NCBI GenBank assembly: GCA_016743925.1
Contig: JADGFH010000161.1
Span: forward strand, 1-10,041
Reading direction: 5' to 3'
DNA: 10,041 bases
Source of the DNA: Labilibaculum sp.
GTDB taxonomy: Bacteria; Bacteroidota; Bacteroidia; Bacteroidales; Marinifilaceae
Shown here: piece by piece, positions 1-6,754 of the stretch
How positions within the stretch are numbered: the stretch's first letter is position 1
How the letters are laid out: every line of letters starts with the position of its first letter
Made by a program: the position numbers and the translations under genes
The notes under the pieces: generated by a model
What the model saw: the letters and a program-made list of their open reading frames with translations, nothing else
Told to the model about the DNA's origin: nothing
Database searches by the model: none

Positions 1-103
1 TTCCTGAATTATTCTTTTTATCTGATTGAAATTTTGCATGCCCTAGAGAACATGCAAGCATCAAGACAGATAACAAAACAAACTTTGTTAAAAATATTTT
101 CAT
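1..103 (-). CDS. Partial secreted or lipoprotein N-terminus, downstream of the SusD gene
   Basis: An ATG at 103-101 opens a frame that stays open to the window edge, giving 34 codons (MKIFLTKFVLLSVLMLAC, then SLGHAKFQSDKKNNSG). The start is typical of a Sec signal peptide: Lys2 and Lys7, a hydrophobic core at about residues 8-17, then either a signal peptidase I site after Gly-His-Ala (residues 21-23) or a poor lipobox ending at Cys18 (Met-Leu-Ala-Cys, with Met instead of Leu at -3). The mature protein therefore starts in the periplasm or at the cell surface. It follows the SusD gene by 116 bp in the same direction. In loci of this kind the next gene is often a secreted hydrolase, sulfatase or additional surface binding protein, but the mature sequence here is too short to identify a family. 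The frame is too short to be picked up by ordinary ORF length cut-offs. The start and signal peptide are fairly secure; the function is unknown. Confidence 0.7.
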   Translation of the reverse strand, partial: MKIFLTKFVLLSVLMLACSLGHAKFQSDKKNNSG

Positions 104-133
104 CTGAGAAATTTTGAGTGTAGGATTCGAATA

Positions 134-182
134 GTATTTGAAAAAAACTTGTCAATAATCATGACCAGTATTTTTCAAATAC
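134..182 (-). terminator. Terminator-like extended hairpin after the SusD gene
   Basis: Plus-strand 134-145 and 171-182 are perfect 12-bp inverted repeats (GTATTTGAAAAA and TTTTTCAAATAC). Inside them, 147-149/167-169 and 151-154/162-165 also pair, with single mismatches at 146/170 and 150/166 and a 7-nt loop at 155-161. Read in the minus-strand RNA, the inner stem is followed at once by a run of U (positions 147 down to 141) and preceded by an A-rich arm, which is the layout of an intrinsic terminator. It lies about 38 nt past the SusD stop codon and 31 nt before the next start. It probably ends or attenuates the SusC-SusD transcript, so the next gene may depend on read-through or its own promoter. 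The inner stem is short and has a G/A mismatch, so its strength is uncertain. Confidence 0.55.
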
Positions 183-219
183 AATACTTAATCTTTTATC
201 TAGAAAACTGAATTAGGGC

Positions 220-1668
220 TTACAAATAGCCAGGATTTTGAACCAAACTACCTTTCGTAATATCGATTTCTCTTTTTGGAATAGGTAATACATAACGCCC
301 TTGAGGAACATCTTCAAATACACCATCGGTGTTTTTGAACTGAAGCTTTCTTCCTGTTCTTATAATATCATAACGATGTAAACCTTCAAAAGCTAATTCC
401 TTCTCACGCTCTAAAAGAATACGATCAATCAGATCATTAGCAGTCGCAAAATCAGAAAGACTATAATCTACAAATAAAGCATCTGCACGACTAGCAATTA
501 CATTTAATAAATCAACTGCCTCCTGAACTTTACCTTCTGTTTCTACTAGAGCCTCTGCACGAGTCAAATACATTTCAGACAAACGAATCATAGGAATATT
601 ATCGCGTCCCCAGTTATTATTAAACTTATTAGTTGTCAGCTTACCTGAATTATAACTTGACAATGGATTTCCCTTCCAGATTAGCTCAGTCTTTCTCTGA
701 TCTGTATCGGAAAATTTCGATAAATAATCATCGGAAGCATAGCCTGAAGATTTTGAATAATAAGAGAAAAAATGAGTTCCATATTGATGATTTCCTCCAT
801 TATAGGTTAAAGGAATCGCATAAATAAATTCTTTGTCTAATTCTTCATCAACTCCTTCGGTGAATGGAAAAACTGATCGTAGGTTTGTTGCTAAAATGTA
901 AGTTGAATTACCAATCAAATAAGCAGATTCTTCAGCAGCTTTCTCATAATTTCCCAAATACAAATAAACCCTTGAAAGTAATGCATGTACACTTCCTTGA
1001 GTAGCACGAGATCTAGTATCCAAATCTGTACGGTAATCCACATTTAAATCAGGTAATGCTTCTGTCAAATCTTTCAAAATTTGAGTATAAACATCATTAT
1101 TATTTGATCGAAATAACGCATTATTTGAAACAAATTCAGTTCCTGCGTAAGGCTCTAATTGCAATGGTAAACCTAAACCATCCATTTGTCCTTGAAGTGC
1201 TCCGTCACCAAACAATTTCAATAAACTCATGTAATTATAAGCTCTTAAAAATTTAGCTTCTGCCACATGTTGCTTTTCAACATCCTCATTATAAGCACCT
1301 AATTCAGGAACTGATTTAATGATAACATTGGCAACATTAATTGCTGAATATGTCTCCGACCAAATGTTTTCCGGAGTATAATCATCTGTCAATAAACCAC
1401 CTGAAGTTAAGGTTTTTGCAAATGAACTTGTCACTTCAACAACTTTAGTCGTCATATCACCTATGGTGTATGCTGTACTTTTATTTGCTTCGTATGTTTT
1501 ATTATATACATCCATTAAAGCCGATTCTGCCGAGCTAGAAGTCTGAAAAACTTCCGATTCAACAGTCGTATCTTCAGGAGCCAAATCAAGTTGTTTATCA
1601 CAAGATGATAGTCCTCCAAGGAAAGTAAATAAAACTAGACTGTATATATTAATTATTTTATTTTTCAT
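220..1668 (-). CDS. RagB/SusD-family outer-membrane surface lipoprotein
   Basis: A 482-residue SusD homologue, the surface lipoprotein that captures an oligomeric nutrient and acts as the lid over its SusC channel. The signal peptide ends in a clear lipobox, Leu-Ser-Ser-Cys, with the lipidated Cys at residue 23. It is followed by the family's usual start (Leu-Asp-Leu-Ala-Pro-Glu-Asp-Thr, residues 27-34). Other family signatures are the Trp-x-x-x-Tyr-x-x-Ile-x-x-Ala-Asn helix (about 103-114), EAKFLRAYNYMSLLKLFGD (137-155), a TPR-like helix pair (about 221-252), RLSEMYLTRAEAL (362-374), the ER-KEL-FEG-HRYDIIRTG region (about 420-439), and LPIP...QNPGY close to the C-terminus (461-481). All the C-terminal SusD hallmarks are intact, so it looks functional. 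It starts 72 bp after the SusC-like gene with no strong hairpin between them, so the two are very likely co-transcribed. Length is at the short end for the family. The ligand cannot be inferred. Confidence 0.96.
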   Translation of the reverse strand: MKNKIINIYSLVLFTFLGGLSSCDKQLDLAPEDTTVESEVFQTSSSAESALMDVYNKTYEANKSTAYTIGDMTTKVVEVTSSFAKTLTSGGLLTDDYTPENIWSETYSAINVANVIIKSVPELGAYNEDVEKQHVAEAKFLRAYNYMSLLKLFGDGALQGQMDGLGLPLQLEPYAGTEFVSNNALFRSNNNDVYTQILKDLTEALPDLNVDYRTDLDTRSRATQGSVHALLSRVYLYLGNYEKAAEESAYLIGNSTYILATNLRSVFPFTEGVDEELDKEFIYAIPLTYNGGNHQYGTHFFSYYSKSSGYASDDYLSKFSDTDQRKTELIWKGNPLSSYNSGKLTTNKFNNNWGRDNIPMIRLSEMYLTRAEALVETEGKVQEAVDLLNVIASRADALFVDYSLSDFATANDLIDRILLEREKELAFEGLHRYDIIRTGRKLQFKNTDGVFEDVPQGRYVLPIPKREIDITKGSLVQNPGYL

Positions 1669-1740
1669 TTTTTGAAGATTAGTATCTTAATACAAGATAT
1701 ATGTATCAGGAATCATTACTAATAAAACATTCAAATACTA

Positions 1741-4700
1741 TTATAATCCAATTTTAACCCCAAACTGAATTGCTTTTTGCTGAGGGATTGTTAATTCATC
1801 ATTACCTGCATAAACAGCAGATGAACCAAATGCGCTAACCTCTGGATCTGGTCCAGAATACTTTGTCCAAGTTAATAAATTAGATCCTTTGGCGTAAATT
1901 GAAAGACTATTTAAACCCAGCTTTCGAATTAATTCCTTGTTAAAGCGATAAGTTAATGAAATATTTTTCAAGCGCACAAAAGAACCATCTTCCAAAAAGC
2001 GATCAGACTGTCTACTAACGGTATAATCTATTCCTCCAATAATCTTTTTCGGTGTTGATTTATTCACCTTTTTAGGAATATCCGTTTTGTGTCCTGCAAT
2101 AATCCATTCATCCAAAATCTCAGTACTCAAGTTTCTGTTCTTGTCATCTGTATAAGTCAACAATTCAGCACGTGTTCCATTCATTATTTTCCCGCCATAT
2201 GAGAAACTTAAAAGTGTATTGATTTCGAAATTTTTGTATGTGAAAATATTAGTAAAACCTCCCGTAAATTCAGGTAATCTGTCACCCTTTACAAATTTGT
2301 TATCGTACGCTTCTGCATTATTTATTGAAGCTGGAGGAGTAGTTGAAATGCTACCATCAGAATATTTCCACAATGGATTACCTGTTAATGGATCAACTCC
2401 ATGCCAATCATATAAAAACCAAGCTGATGCCGATTGTCCAACTTGATAATATGCATAACCAATTTCTGCCCCACCTGCCACATAACCTGCCAAATTCAGC
2501 TTGGTAATTTTATTGGTGTTCTTAGCAATATTTAAATTAGATGACCACTTAAATGCTCTATCAAAGTTCACAGTATTAATCGACACTTCAATTCCTTTGT
2601 TTTCCATATCTACCAAATTCTGCTTCTGAGTAGAATACCCAGAATAATATGGAACGCTAGAAGAAATCAACATATCAACACTCTTTTTATTGTAATAATC
2701 TACAGTTAAGGTAATTTTTGAACTAAACAATGATAGATCTAAACCGATATCAATGGTATGCGTTTTTTCCCACTTTAAATCAGGATTACTTGCCTGTTGT
2801 ACTTCTAAAATATTAGTGTTTCCGTAAATTTTAGCATCCTTCTTAGATATGTATTGTCCTTGATGCCCATAATAACCACCAGAACCAGAAATACCCGAAA
2901 AGCCAAGACTACCGCGAAATTTTAATTCATCAATCCATGTATAAGCCTCCATAAAGTTCTCTTCTGATATTCTCCATCCTGCAGAAAATGATGGAAAGCC
3001 AACATATCGCTCATTTTTGTTGAATCGAGAAGAACCATCGATACGATAGGTAACTCCTGCCAAATATTTATCTTTCCATCTATAATTTAATCTTCCAAAA
3101 AATGATACCATCGCCCACTCTCTAAGTACAGCATCATCTACACGAGAGCTATTAGCCGAACCGATACTTAAGACATCATTTGTAGGAAATTCTCGACCAG
3201 CAATTCGCACATAGTCTTCCTGAGAAGTTTCAAAACTTTGCCCTAAAACACCAGTAAAAACATGTTCTCCAAATTCTTTATAAATCGAAGCTGTATTATT
3301 AAGTACTAATTTTAAGTTGTTAATATTAGATTGACTTGCACTACCATCAGTTAGTTGTATTTCAGTACCACTAGAATCAAAACCTTTGTATTCTTTATTT
3401 CTATTGTATGATTTTGAAGACATTAAATCGATACCAACTTCAGACCTAAGAGTTAACCAAGCTAATGCCTTATACTCTGCATATAAATTACCAATAACTC
3501 GCTTATCCTTAACAAAATTAAGATCTTCCTTTGCTTTTGCAATTGGATTAAACCAATCGCGATTACTTTGTACAAAGGCATAATCTCCATTCGCATCTTT
3601 AATTGGAGTATGCGGTGAAGCCAATAAAGAATTACGATAAATATTACCAGAATTTAAGGATTGATTATCTGTATAACTTAAGGTTAAATTATTACCAAAA
3701 CGAAATCTTTCGCTTGACTTGTACTCGTAATTAATACGGGCAGAATAACGCTTAAAGTCATTGTTGATAACATATGAATCCTGATCAAGATGAGATAGAG
3801 ATAAGAAATAAGTACTCTTATCAGTTCCTGCAGAAACAGTTGCTGATACAGTATTGGTTATTGCGGTTCGAGTTGCTGCATCAAACCAGTCAGTATTTAC
3901 GCCCTTGGTAAAATAATTATCCTCATTACTATATTCTTTATAGTAATCATTGTAAAATCCTACATATTGATCACCACTTAATACATCTGGTACATCTATT
4001 GGGTTTGCGATGGAAGTAGAAATATTTAGGTTTACTTTTGGCTTTCCTTTCACTCCTTTTTTCGTGGTAATTAAAATCACACCTGAAGCACCTCTCGAAC
4101 CATAAATTGCTGTTGCATAAGCATCTTTTAAAACCTCTATGGATTCTATATCGTCCATATTAAGGTTTGCCAATGGATTCCTTTCGAACTCGGAAGTTGC
4201 ACCAATTGAACCCGATGCACTATTTCCACCAATTGACATTGCTGCTATAGAACCAGATTGAAATGAAGTAGAAGCTCCAGCACCAACTCCGTAAACAGGC
4301 ACTCCATCAATAATAAATAGAGGGTTATTATTAGCAGGATTTTCTGCACTTCCCAAGGATGTAATTCCTCGAATTGTAATTGCAGTTGCACTACCAGGAG
4401 TACCACTTGATGAACTTACTTGCACACCTGCAATTTGTCCTGTTAGAGCATTATCAACACTTAAAGAAACTTGATCAATTTGCTCCATATTTACAGATGA
4501 TACAGCACCTGTTAGATCTCGTCTTTCTTGAACGCCATAACCAATAACTGCAACCTCTGTCAGAGATATTCTGTCTGGTTTAAGACTTAGGTCGTAATGT
4601 GTTTGAGTTTCAATATTAATTTCTTTCGATGTATATCCTATTGAAGAGATCATTAGAACATCACCTTTGTTTGCAATAATTGTAAAATTACCATCGAAAT

Positions 4701-4893
4701 CAGCAGCAACACCATTGGTTGTACCTTTTACTATAACTGTAGCTCCCACTACAGGATGGTCATCTTCAGAACATTTTAATGTACCCGTAATTCTAATTTT
4801 CTTTAATTCCAGTGCTTTTACATTTTGAGACTGTACTCCCATTGATGAAAACACAAGTAATATTGAAAAAAGGGTAATAAGTATTTTATTCAT
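1741..4893 (-). CDS. SusC/RagA-family TonB-dependent outer-membrane transporter (no STN domain)
   Basis: A complete 1050-residue TonB-dependent transporter that imports a nutrient captured by its SusD partner, using energy from TonB-ExbBD. Domains in order: a signal peptide (about 1-23, with a Gln-Ser-Gln cleavage region); a carboxypeptidase-D regulatory-like domain (about 33-105, with PVVGATVIVKG at 47-57 and the DFDGNF turn near 65-70); a TonB-box-like segment EVAVIGYG (113-120); the plug (about 121-280, with TIRGITSL at 173-180, LFIIDGVPV at 192-200 and the diagnostic DIESIEVLKDAYATAIYGSR at 248-267); then a 22-strand-type barrel to the end. The C-terminus (YSGPDPEVSAFG, then IPQQKAIQFGVKIGL) matches the family pattern but ends in Leu instead of the usual Phe. 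The plug carries a Gly/Ser-rich stretch at about 202-232. It pairs with the SusD gene 72 bp downstream. It is related over its full shared length to the STN-bearing SusC protein at the right of the window. Confidence 0.97.
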   Translation of the reverse strand: MNKILITLFSILLVFSSMGVQSQNVKALELKKIRITGTLKCSEDDHPVVGATVIVKGTTNGVAADFDGNFTIIANKGDVLMISSIGYTSKEINIETQTHYDLSLKPDRISLTEVAVIGYGVQERRDLTGAVSSVNMEQIDQVSLSVDNALTGQIAGVQVSSSSGTPGSATAITIRGITSLGSAENPANNNPLFIIDGVPVYGVGAGASTSFQSGSIAAMSIGGNSASGSIGATSEFERNPLANLNMDDIESIEVLKDAYATAIYGSRGASGVILITTKKGVKGKPKVNLNISTSIANPIDVPDVLSGDQYVGFYNDYYKEYSNEDNYFTKGVNTDWFDAATRTAITNTVSATVSAGTDKSTYFLSLSHLDQDSYVINNDFKRYSARINYEYKSSERFRFGNNLTLSYTDNQSLNSGNIYRNSLLASPHTPIKDANGDYAFVQSNRDWFNPIAKAKEDLNFVKDKRVIGNLYAEYKALAWLTLRSEVGIDLMSSKSYNRNKEYKGFDSSGTEIQLTDGSASQSNINNLKLVLNNTASIYKEFGEHVFTGVLGQSFETSQEDYVRIAGREFPTNDVLSIGSANSSRVDDAVLREWAMVSFFGRLNYRWKDKYLAGVTYRIDGSSRFNKNERYVGFPSFSAGWRISEENFMEAYTWIDELKFRGSLGFSGISGSGGYYGHQGQYISKKDAKIYGNTNILEVQQASNPDLKWEKTHTIDIGLDLSLFSSKITLTVDYYNKKSVDMLISSSVPYYSGYSTQKQNLVDMENKGIEVSINTVNFDRAFKWSSNLNIAKNTNKITKLNLAGYVAGGAEIGYAYYQVGQSASAWFLYDWHGVDPLTGNPLWKYSDGSISTTPPASINNAEAYDNKFVKGDRLPEFTGGFTNIFTYKNFEINTLLSFSYGGKIMNGTRAELLTYTDDKNRNLSTEILDEWIIAGHKTDIPKKVNKSTPKKIIGGIDYTVSRQSDRFLEDGSFVRLKNISLTYRFNKELIRKLGLNSLSIYAKGSNLLTWTKYSGPDPEVSAFGSSAVYAGNDELTIPQQKAIQFGVKIGL

Positions 4894-4945
4894 TATATTG
4901 GTTTTTACTACATGTTATTGAAATTTGAAATACCTGTAAGAGAAT

Positions 4946-4981
4946 AAATTAGGAAGTTACCTGCCAGTAACTTCCTAATTT
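4946..4981 (-). terminator. Perfect 15-bp hairpin after the propeller-lipoprotein gene
   Basis: Positions 4946-4960 and 4967-4981 form a perfect 15-bp inverted repeat (core AGGAAGTTAC / GTAACTTCCT) around a 6-nt loop at 4961-4966. In the minus-strand RNA the hairpin begins 5 nt past the stop codon of the propeller-lipoprotein gene, and its lower 3' arm is A/U-rich and runs into UUUAUUCUCUU. That position and shape fit an intrinsic terminator, an attenuator or a 3'-end stabiliser. A classic uninterrupted U-run is missing, and partial read-through into the SusC gene 52 nt further on is possible. The symmetry is A/T-flanked on both sides, but no gene converges from the left, so a bidirectional role is not needed. 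Confidence 0.65.
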
Positions 4982-4986
4982 TGAGA

Positions 4987-6423
4987 TTAATTTAAAGTAC
5001 CTTTCCAAGAATCTGTTAATACCTTAACTGTTCCATCTTCTTCAGCACCCAAGCCACCGAAAATATGAACTGTATTTCCATCTTTAACAAAAGCATGACC
5101 CGCACGAGCAGCAAATCCTTCTGGTAAAGCTCCCTCACTTACCTTAGTCCAATTTAGTCCAGCATCTTCTGATACCCATGTTGCGTTTGATGGAGCTGTA
5201 ATTTCAGCAGTACCATCTAATTCGCCAGTAGGAACATTTCCACCTAATAAATAGAATCTGTCATTGTACACATAACAAATATGTCCTGCACATGCATCAA
5301 ATGGAGTAGCAACACTTACCATTGTCCAGTTTACACCATCAGTTGATTTATAGATATCATTTTTATAAGTATATGGGTAACCTGTTTGGCCACCAACTAG
5401 ATATAATGCATCATTATAAACCACTAATTGACTGTTACCTCTTGCAACAAAATCAGCTCCAAAATCAGCTTCTAGATTTGTCCAACTAACACCACCATTA
5501 GTAGATTTCCACACATCACCAAGAGCACCTTGTGGAGCACCATATGCAACTGAATATCCACCAACCAAATACAAGTCGCCATTCATATTAGCGACTGCGG
5601 CATTTGTTCTTATAGAATAAGTATTTACTAAACTATCATTTCCATTTACATCAAGTTCTGTTTCAGTAATCTGTTCCCATGTTTCGCCATCAGTTGATGC
5701 CCATACCACATTAACTCCCCTACCATTTCCAGTGGCATTCCAATCATCATAGTCAGATGGTGTATAACCACCCAATAATAATTGCTTATTGCCGTGCTTA
5801 ACTGTAGCAGCACCAAATCCCATTCCATAATCTTGGAAAATAGTAGTTGTCACTTCTGCAAATTCAACTCCATCAGTTGATGAATGAATTCCATAAGTAT
5901 GACCGCCCCAACCAGAAGCTCCTTTTTTACCACCCATAACGAAATACTTGTTATCAATAGCAAATCCTACCAAAGAAGTATAGTCTGGAAATTTCGCATC
6001 AGGAGCCAAATTTGACCATGCTGATAATTCAGTTGCTACATTTACTCGAACAGTATAACTCATTGAATTATCACCATCTTCTGCAACTACTTTGAAAACA
6101 ACATCATTTGTAAAATCTATTGCAGAAGCACCAGAAACCTGATCAATTCCAGTAATACTAACTGATGCTAAGGGAGCTGCACTAAAAACAGGAGTTAATG
6201 AGGATACATCAAAGCCATATGGTAATCCAATCTGATTGGTTATTACATTATCACCTCCAATTGTAAACTCATAATCAGCCAATGCTTCATCTGAGAATCC
6301 AAAACTTAGGAATCCTGTTAAGTCACTTAATTTATCATCATCACTACAAGAACTAAAAATTCCACTAAACAAAAAGGCTACTATTGGTAAAGCCAATCTA
6401 ATTGAATTCAAAAACTTTTTCAT
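4987..6423 (-). CDS. Surface lipoprotein with Ig-like N-terminal domain and six-bladed Kelch/Asp-box propeller (DUF6242-like)
   Basis: A 478-residue lipoprotein. The ATG at 6423 is preferred over an in-frame TTG at 6447, because it begins directly with a lipoprotein signal peptide (MKKFLNSIRLALPIVAFLFS) ending at Cys26. Cys26 is followed by Ser-Asp-Asp-Asp-Lys, matching the Ser plus three acidic residues known to send Bacteroidota lipoproteins to the cell surface. Residues about 32-132 resemble the Ig-like DUF5018/DUF6242 N-terminal domains (PYGFDVSSLTPVF at 68-80, then the VVAEDGDNSMSYTVRV strand at 112-127). The rest is a beta-propeller: six Kelch Gly-Gly pairs at 164, 218, 288, 344, 394 and 456, with Asp-box-like turns (S-x-D/N-x-G-x-x-W/F) near 182, 243, 307, 360 and 418. 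No enzyme active site is recognisable, so a carbohydrate- or ligand-binding role is more likely than catalysis. It sits between two SusC genes, where a SusD would be expected after the first. The exact DUF assignment is from memory. Confidence 0.88.
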   Translation of the reverse strand: MKKFLNSIRLALPIVAFLFSGIFSSCSDDDKLSDLTGFLSFGFSDEALADYEFTIGGDNVITNQIGLPYGFDVSSLTPVFSAAPLASVSITGIDQVSGASAIDFTNDVVFKVVAEDGDNSMSYTVRVNVATELSAWSNLAPDAKFPDYTSLVGFAIDNKYFVMGGKKGASGWGGHTYGIHSSTDGVEFAEVTTTIFQDYGMGFGAATVKHGNKQLLLGGYTPSDYDDWNATGNGRGVNVVWASTDGETWEQITETELDVNGNDSLVNTYSIRTNAAVANMNGDLYLVGGYSVAYGAPQGALGDVWKSTNGGVSWTNLEADFGADFVARGNSQLVVYNDALYLVGGQTGYPYTYKNDIYKSTDGVNWTMVSVATPFDACAGHICYVYNDRFYLLGGNVPTGELDGTAEITAPSNATWVSEDAGLNWTKVSEGALPEGFAARAGHAFVKDGNTVHIFGGLGAEEDGTVKVLTDSWKGTLN

Positions 6424-6754
6424 AAAATTTAATTTTTTGGTTATCAAAAGGGTTAATTAAAAATTCCTACCATGCTTACAACCCTCTATTACACTCCTTT
6501 AAAAAAGAATGACAACAACTTGAGAGCTGTCCTTTCATTTTTTACACAACAAAACTTATTAACTTAATCATCAAACTATTGAAAATAAAAAGGCATGTTG
6601 GTAGCCAATTACCAGTCTTTAGACTAATATTAAATTAAGTTTAAAATGTGTGTTTTTATTATTTCATGAAAGGGTTATTTTATCCTGCCAGACTCAATAA
6701 CTATATACATTTACTACATTTATTATTACAATATTTACTTGACGTTATCTATTT
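6424..6754. other. 331-bp intergenic region between the STN-SusC gene and the propeller-lipoprotein gene
   Basis: Very AT-rich, with no credible coding sequence on either strand. The longest minus-strand ATG frame I found is 20 codons (6538 to 6476). It contains the weak terminator-like hairpin listed at 6501-6531, a 10-bp palindrome TTTCATGAAA (6662-6671) and a small 5-bp stem around 6599-6614. I could not find a convincing Bacteroidota promoter (TTG about 19-21 bp ahead of TAnnTTTG). The length contrasts with the 72-bp SusC-SusD gap, and suggests that the lipoprotein gene has its own promoter or a regulated 5' leader here, rather than being tightly coupled to the upstream SusC gene. Confidence 0.6.
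6501..6531 (-). terminator. Weak terminator-like hairpin in the leader of the propeller-lipoprotein gene
   Basis: Positions 6511-6516 (GACAAC) and 6526-6531 (GCTGTC) form a 6-bp stem in the minus-strand RNA, with one G-U pair and a 9-nt loop. AUUC and six U residues follow (positions 6506 to 6501). It lies about 220 nt past the stop codon of the STN-SusC gene and about 78 nt before the lipoprotein start codon. It could be a weak terminator of the upstream transcript or a leader attenuator. The stem is short and 4 nt separate it from the U-run, so chance is a real possibility. Confidence 0.3.

Noticed and set aside
127..155. Promoter-like TTGACA followed 16 nt later by TATTCG ahead of the left-edge gene
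   Set aside because: It resembles the proteobacterial sigma-70 pattern rather than the Bacteroidota one (TAnnTTTG), the -10 match is poor, and it overlaps the terminator-like hairpin.
633..1256. Plus-strand open frames of about 64-66 codons at 633-827 and 1056-1256
   Set aside because: They lie antisense inside the strongly supported SusD-like gene and show no domain, signal peptide or upstream regulatory signal.
1683..1699. Small 6-bp stem (TATCTT/AAGATA) just ahead of the SusD start codon
   Set aside because: Short, all but one pair A-T, and expected by chance in such AT-rich DNA.
1730..1739. Recurring AGTATTTGAA / TTCAAATACT words at 133-142, 173-182 (partly) and 1730-1739
   Set aside because: Simple AT-rich words in non-coding gaps; there are too few copies and no consistent spacing or orientation to argue for an operator.
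5646..5828. A 60-codon minus-strand frame inside the propeller-lipoprotein gene
   Set aside because: It is an out-of-frame shadow of the propeller repeats and has no independent support.
5335..5884. Repeated DNA word CCATCAGTTGAT within the propeller gene
   Set aside because: It is explained by repeated Asp-box codons (Ser-Thr-Asp-Gly) in successive propeller blades, not by a separate DNA repeat.
6424..6447. Alternative TTG start at 6447 for the propeller lipoprotein
   Set aside because: It would add eight residues (MITKKLNF) ahead of a standard lipoprotein signal peptide; the ATG at 6423 gives the normal Lys-Lys start.
6476..6538. A 20-codon minus-strand frame starting MKGQLSSC in the 331-bp gap
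   Set aside because: Too short and without supporting signals; it also runs through the possible hairpin and U-run.
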